From assembly GCF_000255555.1 (NCBI RefSeq), contig NZ_AGRW01000054.1, positions 62,001 to 126,000 on the forward strand: 64,000 nt of DNA, written 5' to 3'. Under the pieces are notes generated by a model. That model searched no databases. It was not told where the DNA came from and saw only the letters and a list, made by a program, of their open reading frames with translations. This document shows, in pieces, positions 49,420-57,006 of the stretch. Made by a program: the position numbers and the translations under genes. Origin of the DNA: Treponema saccharophilum DSM 2985. Its GTDB lineage: Bacteria; Spirochaetota; Spirochaetia; Treponematales; Treponemataceae. Position 1 is the stretch's first letter; every line of letters starts with the position of its first letter.

Positions 49420-50208
49420 TCAGGCACCTCCTTCGGGGAATCCGAACGGCGCGTTCTTTATGCTCGCGTATTCGGGGTTTATTTCGAGGAGCTTTGCGCG
49501 GAAGATTTTCAAATCCTCCCACGCCGCGCGCTTGTAGTCGCTGTAGCGCAGGAGGAGGCTCGGGTGGTATGTGGCGAGGAGCGGAATCCCGTCGAATTCG
49601 AAAAGCTTCCCGTGGAGGCGCATTATCCCCGTCTTCGTGTTGAGGAGCGTCTTTATCGCCGTCGTTCCCGCCGCAAGGATTGCTTTGGGCTTGAGGATTT
49701 TCACCTGCGCGCGGAGGAACGGCATGCAGGCGGCTGCCTCCTCCGGCGTCGGCGTCCTGTTCATCGGGGGACGGCATTTGACGATGTTCGTGATGAAGCA
49801 GTTCGCGTTGCGGTAGAGCGAGATTGCCGCAAGCATCTTGTCGAGGAGCTGCCCCGCCGGCCCCACGAACGGAAGCCCGCGCGCGTCCTCCTGCTCTCCC
49901 GGCCCCTCGCCGACGACGAGGACGAACGGCTCCGTAACGCCCATTCCGGGGACGGCGTTCCTCCGCTGGGCGCAGAGCCCGCAGCGGCTGCACGACACCA
50001 CCTGGCGGGCAAGGTCGGTGAGCGCGCCCGACTCGGCTATCTCAATCTCCGGCGGGGGAGGGGCCTGCGTTTTTCCGGATTCGTCCGGCGACGGGTCGTC
50101 GATGAAATCGGGGCGTTCCGGCGGGAACGACGGCGAGCCGAACCCGTAGAACGAGTCCGACGCTTTCTTGAGCATGTCGTATATCTGGAGTTTCTCTGAA
50201 TGGAGCAT
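49420..50208 (-). CDS. Family 4 uracil-DNA glycosylase
   Basis: A 262-residue Fe-S uracil-DNA glycosylase for base-excision repair. It has the cluster cysteines CSRCGLC, the active-site motif GEGPGEQEDARGLPFVGPAG, the NIVKCRPPMNR segment and the C-terminal HPSLLLR motif. The N-terminal ~85 residues (Pro/Asp-rich, FGSPSFPPERPDF) are an extension relative to the ~200-residue family norm. The ATG at 50208 follows AAAGGA; a longer upstream frame is rejected as noncoding and basic. Confidence 0.93.
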   Translation of the reverse strand: MLHSEKLQIYDMLKKASDSFYGFGSPSFPPERPDFIDDPSPDESGKTQAPPPPEIEIAESGALTDLARQVVSCSRCGLCAQRRNAVPGMGVTEPFVLVVGEGPGEQEDARGLPFVGPAGQLLDKMLAAISLYRNANCFITNIVKCRPPMNRTPTPEEAAACMPFLRAQVKILKPKAILAAGTTAIKTLLNTKTGIMRLHGKLFEFDGIPLLATYHPSLLLRYSDYKRAAWEDLKIFRAKLLEINPEYASIKNAPFGFPEGGA

Positions 50209-50327
50209 TTGCTTTCCTTTTTGTTTCCGCCTTCGTTTCGTTTTTCCTGGCAGCAAAGCCCGGCAGGCGGAACCGGACGGCCTATTCTATCGCATTTTCT
50301 TTTCGATTCCTATAAAATGAAATCCTT

Positions 50328-51650
50328 ATGAAAATCGCAATGTTCACGGACGCGTATTTTCCGCGGATAAACGGTGTCGCGGTATCAGTCCGTTCCTATG
50401 CTGAGTCTTTGACAAAGCTCGGACACGACGTTATGGTCGTCTGCCTTGAATATTCCGAGGAGCAGCAGCGCAGCTCGTTCTTCGACGAGAAATCGAGCGA
50501 CAAGATGTCCCCGTTCGAGGTCGTGCGGATTCCGTCGACAAGAACCAACTTCTCGAAAGAGGACAGGATGGTCAGAATCGACAAATGCAACCGCATAAAG
50601 AAAGTGCTCGACAAATTCCATCCGGATGTCGTCCACATAAATTCGGAATGGACAATCGGCTATTTCGGGGCGTGGTATGCCCACCACCGGAACGTGCCGT
50701 TCGTCTTCACCTTCCATACGATGTGGGAGGATTATCTGGCGAACTACGTCCCGTTCCTTCCGAAATTCAGCCTCCGGAAAATCGGGCGGAGCGTCGTCAA
50801 ATACTACCTCAAGCGCGCCGACGTGATAATCGCGCCGACGAAGCGCATCGCGTCGGTCGTCCGCGAGTACGGAATAGAGAAGGACGTCGACATCCTTCCG
50901 ACCGGAATTCCCGACGACAAGGTGAAGTATTCCGTCCCGCGCTCGTTCCAGATTTCGTCGCGCCTCTACAAGAAATTCCCCCATCTCAAGGGAAAGAGGC
51001 TGCTTCTCTTCGTCGGGAGGATTGTCAAGGAGAAGAACCTTCCGTTCCTCTTCGACGTCCTCGAGACTGTCCGGCTGTCCATGCCGAAGACGGCGCTCCT
51101 TTTTGTCGGAGGCGGCCCGTTCCTCGAGGAGCTTGAGGAGCTGTCGGAGAAGCGAGGGCTTTCGGGAAGCGTCGCTTTCACGGGATATATGAAGAGCGAG
51201 GACCTCATGTATTTTTACCGGCTCTCCCATGTGTTCGTCTTCCCGAGCAAGACGGAGACGCAGGGGCTCGTCACCGTCGAGGCGATGCTCGCGGGGCTTC
51301 CCGTCGTCGCAATCGGGGAGATGGGAACCGTCGACGTCATGCAGGGCGACAACGGCGGGTTCATGGTTCCCGACGACGTGTCGATGTTCGCCTCGAAGGT
51401 CGTCTCGCTCCTGCGCGACCAGAATCTGCGGAAGAGAAAGTCGCGCGAGGCGGTCGAATGGGGCGGAAAGTGGCGGATATCGTCGCTGACGCCGCGGCTC
51501 GTCGACTGCTACGAGAAGGCTGTCCGCATCGGCGGCGGCACCGTTCCCGGCCCGGAGATAGACCTCTTCGACGAGGAGCTTCGCAACGAAATCGAGGAGG
51601 GCGCTGACAGGCGTCTCTTCGCCGATGCTGACGGCTCGGAGCTTGAGTAG
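50328..51650 (+). CDS. GT4 family glycosyltransferase
   Basis: A 440-residue retaining glycosyltransferase of the GT-B fold, similar to diacylglycerol or phosphatidylinositol glycosyltransferases. The N-terminus is FTDAYFPRINGVAVSVRSYA. The acceptor-domain segment HTMWEDYLANYVPFLP and the C-terminal sugar-nucleotide site PSKTETQGLVTVEAMLAGLP (E-x7-E) are present. It could make glycolipids of the spirochaete membrane, but the acceptor is not determined by sequence. No Shine-Dalgarno is evident; a TATAAA box ends 12 bases before the ATG, predicting a very short leader. It stands alone. Confidence 0.9.
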   Translation: MKIAMFTDAYFPRINGVAVSVRSYAESLTKLGHDVMVVCLEYSEEQQRSSFFDEKSSDKMSPFEVVRIPSTRTNFSKEDRMVRIDKCNRIKKVLDKFHPDVVHINSEWTIGYFGAWYAHHRNVPFVFTFHTMWEDYLANYVPFLPKFSLRKIGRSVVKYYLKRADVIIAPTKRIASVVREYGIEKDVDILPTGIPDDKVKYSVPRSFQISSRLYKKFPHLKGKRLLLFVGRIVKEKNLPFLFDVLETVRLSMPKTALLFVGGGPFLEELEELSEKRGLSGSVAFTGYMKSEDLMYFYRLSHVFVFPSKTETQGLVTVEAMLAGLPVVAIGEMGTVDVMQGDNGGFMVPDDVSMFASKVVSLLRDQNLRKRKSREAVEWGGKWRISSLTPRLVDCYEKAVRIGGGTVPGPEIDLFDEELRNEIEEGADRRLFADADGSELE

Positions 51651-51678
51651 GGGATGCCCGATACGTTCGCTGCACGGT

Positions 51679-51706
51679 GTCATTCAAAAACAGGATTTGG
51701 AATGAC
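51679..51706. repeat. REP-like palindrome 1
   Basis: GTCATTC (51679-51685) and GAATGAC (51700-51706) form a perfect 7-bp inverted repeat with a 14-base loop. It shares the GTCATTC end with the larger element at 51774. Confidence 0.6.
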
Positions 51707-51773
51707 GGAGCTTTTCGGACAGCCCCGTATTCTTTTGGGATTTTTTTCTTTAATAGCCGATTGGCTTGAGAAG

Positions 51774-51844
51774 TGTCATTCCGAACGGGGTTGATGCAAG
51801 AGATGCCGAAGCAAACTTTCTTACGAAAGTCGTTCGGCATGACA
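51774..51844. repeat. REP/MITE-like inverted-repeat element
   Basis: A 71-bp unit bounded by TGTCATTCCGAAC (51774-51786) and GTTCGGCATGACA (51832-51844), an imperfect terminal inverted repeat, with an inner hairpin ACTTTC/GAAAGT (51815-51830). This form resembles dispersed intergenic palindromic elements. It lies between the glycosyltransferase and barrel genes and may act as an mRNA end or a transcript stop. Confidence 0.65.
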
Positions 51845-51867
51845 ATCTTTTTTTATTTGGAGTTTCT

Positions 51868-53625
51868 ATGTTTCTTTCAAAAATGCGCAGGATTATCGCC
51901 GGCTTGTCCCTAGTCGTTGCGGGGCATGCTGCGTTCGCGGCAAAGAGGGGCGCGCAGGAGCTTGTTCCTGCGGGGCATTGGCTTTACGACTCGCTCAAGG
52001 AGATTAGCCTTGAGAGCGGCATCGTCAATTTTGCCGACAGCGCGCCGGCGACAATCCAGGAGCTGCGCCTCTACATCGACGAGGTCGACGAGGAGAAGCT
52101 GAGCGATTCCGGCAGGAGGCAGCTTTCCCTCATCGAGGAGTATCTCGGCGCGGAGAATTTCTCGTTCGCGTCGGATTTGCTTTCCGTCGGGCTTGAGCCG
52201 TCCGTGTCCGTCGAGGGATTCTGGAAATCGGAGGACGACATCGACTGGACGTTCGACCGCTACAGCCGGAAGCCCATGCTCGACATGCCCGCGACGATTA
52301 CGCTCGCCGATTACGTGACGATGAGCATGGATGTGTTCCTCGGGCAGAACAAGGGAGTGTCCCTCCACAATGACAATTACACGAACATTCTCTATTCGCC
52401 CGACGACTTCGACATAAACTTCCCGGACACGGCGTACTTCAGTACGGGAAAAATGCTTTCCGAAAAAACCGGGTTCGGCTTCCAGCTCGGGCGCGGCTCC
52501 CGCTCCGTCGGCGACACGATGATGGGCAGCGTAATCTGGGACGACCATCTTACAGGCGTCTCCTACGCCGAGCTCGAATTCTACGCGCCGAATTTCAAGT
52601 ACACGGGAACGGTGTCGCAGTTCAACGTGGACAAATACGTCTACGCGCACCAGATTGACCTCCGCGTGCTCAGGAAGATACAGCTGACGTTCCTCGAGGG
52701 GCTTCTCGTCAACGCGCCGATGGAGCTCCGCTACCTGAACCCGTGGACGGTCCTCCACGGATGGGCGGCGTGGCGCGAGTACGAGCCTGACGCGCGGGAC
52801 CCGGAGAGCCACACCTGCGATTATTTCGGCATAAAGGCGCAGTACGCCCCCGTACCGAATGTTCGCGTCTACGGTCTTTTCGCGATGACGCAGTACCAGA
52901 CTCCGTACGAGACGACGAATTATCCCGACAGCCCGACGCCGAACGGCCTCGGCGCGCAGCTCGGGACGGAATTCTACGTTCCCGTCAGCGGGGGAAGGTT
53001 CCGCTTCGGCATCGAGGGATACTGGGCAGACCCGTTCCTCTACATAAAGGAAAGCCCGAACTGGTCCATGGTCCGCACCTACAGCGAGAACATGGGCGAC
53101 AAGGCGATTTTCTACGAGTGGATAGGCTCCCCGTTCGGGCCGGACACGATTTCCGCGCAGCTCGACGCCGGATACGAGGTTCCCGGAAAATGGTCGGTGA
53201 ACCTCTCCTACCTTTTCATGGCGAGGGGCGAGCTTTCAGGGACGAACGTGTTCGAGAAAATGAGGGACTCGGAGGGCAGGCTCCTTTGGGGCGGCCAGCG
53301 CACGCAATTCGACACGGAGAGCGAGGAGCATCCCGAATACTCGTCGCAGTGGGCGTATCCGTCGAAGGGGTACAACGACTGGGAGGCGCTCAAGGCGCTG
53401 ACATCCCCGAGCGGAACCCCCGAATACGTGAACAGGCTTTCTTTGAGGGGAACGTTCAGCGCGAACCGCTGGCTCTCGTTCACGGCGCAGCCGGCGTACG
53501 TCTACGTCCTCAACAGCGGGAACGTATCGGGCGAGACGAGAAAGGGATTCGAGATTGCGTTCGCGGCGGACATAAACATCGCGGGCCTCTTCTCGTCGCG
53601 CCCGATGTCATATAACGAGGACTGA
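51868..53625 (+). CDS. Large outer-membrane barrel protein (Wzi/CapA-like), first of a pair
   Basis: A 585-residue exported protein with a signal peptide (IIAGLSLVVAGHAAFAAK). An N-terminal ~80-residue region (AGHWLYDSLKEISLESGIVN, ATIQELRLYIDEV) resembles the helical entry segment of Wzi-type capsule-assembly porins. The remainder alternates aromatic beta strands (FGFQLGRGSRSVGDTMMGSV, LELRY-type segments). GGAG precedes the ATG at 51868; a longer in-frame extension into the REP-like element is rejected. The gene lies 17 bases before a second, related barrel gene. Function in polysaccharide or lipid handling is inference. Confidence 0.8.
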   Translation: MFLSKMRRIIAGLSLVVAGHAAFAAKRGAQELVPAGHWLYDSLKEISLESGIVNFADSAPATIQELRLYIDEVDEEKLSDSGRRQLSLIEEYLGAENFSFASDLLSVGLEPSVSVEGFWKSEDDIDWTFDRYSRKPMLDMPATITLADYVTMSMDVFLGQNKGVSLHNDNYTNILYSPDDFDINFPDTAYFSTGKMLSEKTGFGFQLGRGSRSVGDTMMGSVIWDDHLTGVSYAELEFYAPNFKYTGTVSQFNVDKYVYAHQIDLRVLRKIQLTFLEGLLVNAPMELRYLNPWTVLHGWAAWREYEPDARDPESHTCDYFGIKAQYAPVPNVRVYGLFAMTQYQTPYETTNYPDSPTPNGLGAQLGTEFYVPVSGGRFRFGIEGYWADPFLYIKESPNWSMVRTYSENMGDKAIFYEWIGSPFGPDTISAQLDAGYEVPGKWSVNLSYLFMARGELSGTNVFEKMRDSEGRLLWGGQRTQFDTESEEHPEYSSQWAYPSKGYNDWEALKALTSPSGTPEYVNRLSLRGTFSANRWLSFTAQPAYVYVLNSGNVSGETRKGFEIAFAADINIAGLFSSRPMSYNED

Positions 53626-53642
53626 AAATCCGGAGGAAAAAA

Positions 53643-55490
53643 GTGTTTGATTTCAGAAAGATGGCTGTCATGCCGCTCGCCATTCTCCTTGCGGCATTTC
53701 CGCTTTTCGCGCAGGTCTCCGCCGACCCGAACGACGGTTTCTACGACAACGCGCAGCGGTGGGAGCTTCACGGGCTTACCGAGCGCCCGCTCCCGCAGCT
53801 CCGCCCGTACCCGCTTCCCGTCATAAAGGGAATCCTCGAGTACGTCATCGAGAACGGCGGGGAATACGATTCCGCGCTCGCGAAGGAGGAGTTCGAGCGG
53901 ATATTCTCGCGCCCGTGGAAAGTCGGGATGGACGTCGAAGTCGGGGCGAAGAGGACGGAGGAGCGGAAGGACGACGATAAGGATTCGTCCGTCAACAGAT
54001 ACGCGTTCGCTGCCCCGAGGGTCGCGGGCGACATTCCGTTCAACAATCTCGTCGGGTTCGGCTATTCGGTAGGGTTTTATGCCGTGACGGACAGCGATTA
54101 TGAGAATTACCTTCCGTACGCGCAGTATATTCTCCACGATTCCATTTACGATGCCTCGACGGTGAGCAAGCTTTCCGTCTATTCCGACTGGAACACGCAG
54201 CTTTCGTTCGGGAACGAGTCGGTCTACGCCGCGGCGGGAATAAGCCGCGTCGGGTTCGGGCCGTTCCGCAGGCAGGGGCTCGCGCTCAACGAGGCGTCGT
54301 ACCACGCGACGAACATGTCGTTCAACGCGACGATGGGGAATTTCAGCTTCGCGCAGGTTTTCGAGTCGATCGGCGCGACGAACAACCTCAACAGCGAAGA
54401 TTACGACAACCTTTCGAGCGGGAAATTCCTTTCGTTCCACTCGCTCCAGTTCCGCGCGCGCGACTGGCTTTCGGTCTCCTATTACGAGAATATCGTCTTC
54501 GGGCCGGGATTCAACCTTCTCTACACGATTCCCGCGCCGATGATGGCGGTGCAGAACATCGGCGGCGCGGACGCGAACCTTCAGATGGGGCTTCTCCTCA
54601 AAGTGACGCCCGTCGACGGTCTCGTGTGGGCGACCGACCTTTTCGTGGACGACTATTCCGTCAACGATTTCGTCAAGCTGAACTTCGACGCGAAATACCG
54701 GTTCGCGCTCCAGTCGGGTGTCGTCTACTATCCGCTCCTGTCGGCGATGAAGTCGTTCAGCGCAAACTACACGTGCGTCATGCCGTACGTCTACTCGCAT
54801 TGGGAATACGACGCGAACACGAACGGCCCCGTTAGCGGAAGCTCGATGAACTACCAGAACTACACGAACAACGGCATGAGCATCGGCTCTAGCCTCGACC
54901 CGAATTCCGACGCGGTCACGTTCCGCGCCACGCTCAGGCCGCACAAGCTCGTCACGCTCGACCTCTCCACGTCGCTCATCCGCCACGCGAATTCGGCGGA
55001 GGCGTTCGACGAGGAGGACGCGGCGCGCTACGTCCTCGCCGATGCCGGGCGCTACGTCACGAACGGGACGGCGTTCATGCACCAGATGTTCTCCGGGAAG
55101 ACTTCCGGCGAGCACGTGAACCAGGCGTGGGACTGCCTCGGCTTCATGACGAGCGACCACAAGATGTACGTGGCGCAGGCGGGAATTTCGGCGCAGCTCG
55201 ACCTGCCGAGGACGCGGGGCGGGAAATTCTCGCTGACGCTCGGCTACAGCTTCGAATACATACGGAACGCCGGCGTGAGCGAGAACGTCTACACGGGCGG
55301 GAAGCTCGACGGCTTCACCGACAATCTCGACGGGACGTACACGTACAACGGGACGAAATACAAGATAGAGGAAATCGCCTCGCTCGAAGAGGTCGCCGCC
55401 GAGGTGAGCCGGCAGAAGCAGGCGTGGATAGACCAGCTCCACGACGAGGTGAACCACTATTTCTCCGTCGGCGTGAAGTACGAGTACTGA
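53643..55490 (+). CDS. Large outer-membrane barrel protein, second of a pair
   Basis: A 615-residue exported protein with signal peptide MAVMPLAILLAAFPLFA, then a short periplasmic stretch (WELHGLTERPLPQLRPYPLP) and a long beta-barrel-type region ending VNHYFSVGVKYEY, with terminal Tyr consistent with an outer-membrane barrel. The strand pattern (GNESVYAAAGISRVGFGPFR, FLSFHSLQFRARDWLSVSYY) parallels the upstream gene, so the two probably form one operon and a paired system. It starts with GTG at 53643 after GGAGG. A very stable terminator follows. Confidence 0.8.
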   Translation: MFDFRKMAVMPLAILLAAFPLFAQVSADPNDGFYDNAQRWELHGLTERPLPQLRPYPLPVIKGILEYVIENGGEYDSALAKEEFERIFSRPWKVGMDVEVGAKRTEERKDDDKDSSVNRYAFAAPRVAGDIPFNNLVGFGYSVGFYAVTDSDYENYLPYAQYILHDSIYDASTVSKLSVYSDWNTQLSFGNESVYAAAGISRVGFGPFRRQGLALNEASYHATNMSFNATMGNFSFAQVFESIGATNNLNSEDYDNLSSGKFLSFHSLQFRARDWLSVSYYENIVFGPGFNLLYTIPAPMMAVQNIGGADANLQMGLLLKVTPVDGLVWATDLFVDDYSVNDFVKLNFDAKYRFALQSGVVYYPLLSAMKSFSANYTCVMPYVYSHWEYDANTNGPVSGSSMNYQNYTNNGMSIGSSLDPNSDAVTFRATLRPHKLVTLDLSTSLIRHANSAEAFDEEDAARYVLADAGRYVTNGTAFMHQMFSGKTSGEHVNQAWDCLGFMTSDHKMYVAQAGISAQLDLPRTRGGKFSLTLGYSFEYIRNAGVSENVYTGGKLDGFTDNLDGTYTYNGTKYKIEEIASLEEVAAEVSRQKQAWIDQLHDEVNHYFSVGVKYEY

Positions 55491-55508
55491 CCATTTTCGC
55501 GCATGACA

Positions 55509-55549
55509 AAAGGGGCTGCCCACGTGATTGGGCAGCCCCTTTGTTTTTG
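55509..55549. terminator. Strong bidirectional terminator between the barrel gene and thiI
   Basis: A 14-bp stem, AAAGGGGCTGCCCA (55509-55522) with TGGGCAGCCCCTTT (55529-55542), is flanked by A residues on one side and GTTTTTG on the other. It can stop both the plus-strand barrel operon and the minus-strand thiI transcript. Confidence 0.95.
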
Positions 55550-55572
55550 CATTCCGGAAAACTATCCGCCGC

Positions 55573-56814
55573 TTACTGCGTGCATGTCGAGCCGTTGATG
55601 GCGGCAAGCTCGTCCGTGTTCGCCTTCGTTCCGAACGCGCCGGCGACGGTGGAGCGCGACTCGTACCGCTTCACCGTCCGCTTCTCGAACGCCTCCCGTA
55701 TCATGTCGTCGACTCCGAGCGACTCGTAGACTTTCCTTGCCTCATCGACTGTCGCGTGGAGAATTGGATGGCGGGGCGAGAAGAGGACGCAGCAGTCCTC
55801 GTACGGCAGAATCGAAGTCTCGTACGTCCCGATTTCGTTCGCCGTCGCCACAATCTCCTCCTTGTCGAGCCCCACCAGCGGCCGGATGAGCGGGAAGTCC
55901 GCGAACGATTCGGTGCATTCCATATTCTGTATCGTCTGGCTCGCGACCTGACCGAGGCTCTCCCCCGTTATTATGCAGTCAGCGCCGATTCTCTCCGCGA
56001 GCATGTTCGCGCATTTCATCATGCAGAGCCGGAGCATGAGCGTCGTCATGTTCTCCGGCGACTTCTTCTTTATCTGCATCTGCACGTCGGTGAACGGGAT
56101 TATGTTGAGGTGCGACCGCATCCCGTATCCGGCAATCGTCTCCGCGAGCTTCTCGACTTTCTCGCGCGCCTGGTCGCTCGTGTAGGGGTAGGCGTGGAAG
56201 TAGCACGAGTCGACGCTCATCCCGCGCCTCATCATGCGGTATCCCGCGACGGGGGAGTCGAGCCCGCCGGAGAGGAGCAGCAGCCCCTTTCCGGAGACGC
56301 CGACGGGAAGCCCGCGCCGTGTCCTGTTCGAGTCGGAATAGACGAAGCATTTCTCGCGCATCTCGATGTTTATCTGCACGTCCGGGTTGTGAACGTCCAC
56401 CCCGAGAATTCCCGAGTCGAACGCGAGCGCCGCACCCTGCCTCATTATCTCGTAGTGGTCGAGCGGGAACGACTTGTCGGTCCTCCTCGCCTCCGTCTTG
56501 AACGTGCGCGCGCCCTTCGCCTTCGCAATCTCGCACTGGCGGGCGACTTCCTTTTGTATCGCGCCGATGTCCTTCTCCACGACGAACGCCTCCGCCCATC
56601 CCGTTATGCCGAGCAGGTGGTCGAGCATCCATTCGACTGCCCCCACCGACTCGTCCGGGCATTCCACGTAGAGCCGCCCCGCCCTGAGCGTGACCTCCGC
56701 CTCGACGGACTGGAGGCTCGCCTTCGCGTTCTGGAGGAGAATGCGCTCGAACGTCCTTATGTTCGAGCCTTTGAGCATGAGCTCGCCGACTTTTCCCAAA
56801 AATGTGTGCGTCAT
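55573..56814 (-). CDS. thiI: tRNA 4-thiouridine synthetase ThiI
   Basis: A 413-residue enzyme for s4U8 in tRNA and, in some bacteria, thiazole sulfur transfer. It has an N-terminal ferredoxin-like and THUMP region (residues 1-165), the PP-loop LSGGLDSPVAGY near 181-192, and the ITGESLGQVASQT block. There is no rhodanese domain, so sulfur relay depends on another protein. A CC pair (EDCCVLF) near residue 345 is retained as in the family. The ATG at 56814 follows AAGGTGA. It is divergent from the acyl-CoA synthetase gene. Confidence 0.95.
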   Translation of the reverse strand: MTHTFLGKVGELMLKGSNIRTFERILLQNAKASLQSVEAEVTLRAGRLYVECPDESVGAVEWMLDHLLGITGWAEAFVVEKDIGAIQKEVARQCEIAKAKGARTFKTEARRTDKSFPLDHYEIMRQGAALAFDSGILGVDVHNPDVQINIEMREKCFVYSDSNRTRRGLPVGVSGKGLLLLSGGLDSPVAGYRMMRRGMSVDSCYFHAYPYTSDQAREKVEKLAETIAGYGMRSHLNIIPFTDVQMQIKKKSPENMTTLMLRLCMMKCANMLAERIGADCIITGESLGQVASQTIQNMECTESFADFPLIRPLVGLDKEEIVATANEIGTYETSILPYEDCCVLFSPRHPILHATVDEARKVYESLGVDDMIREAFEKRTVKRYESRSTVAGAFGTKANTDELAAINGSTCTQ

Positions 56815-56925
56815 ATCAGTCACCTTCCTGTTTTCATCTTTTCGTCCGCACATTCTACATGATTTCCGCTTTTTCATCTTGCGCGATTTTCTGTTTCGTT
56901 CCCGCGACATATTTCCGATAATTGT

Positions 56926-56958
56926 CAAAATGACATTTTTGTGAATAATGTCATTTTG
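56926..56958. promoter_or_regulatory. Palindromic operator overlapping the acyl-CoA synthetase promoter
   Basis: CAAAATGACATT (56926-56937) and AATGTCATTTTG (56947-56958) form a perfect 12-bp inverted repeat with a 9-base spacer. Each arm is itself nearly palindromic around AATGACATT or AATGTCATT. Promoter-like boxes (TTGTCA, then AATAAT 16 bases later) lie inside it, so a bound protein would block transcription of the downstream gene. Confidence 0.75.
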
Positions 56959-57006
56959 GGTTCGGGATTTTTCTCCGAATCGCATCCATAAAAAACGGAG
57001 AACGAG

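Noticed and set aside
53502-55607. 701-codon open frame on the minus strand
   Set aside because: Antisense to the second barrel gene and running through a strong terminator; no recognisable motifs.
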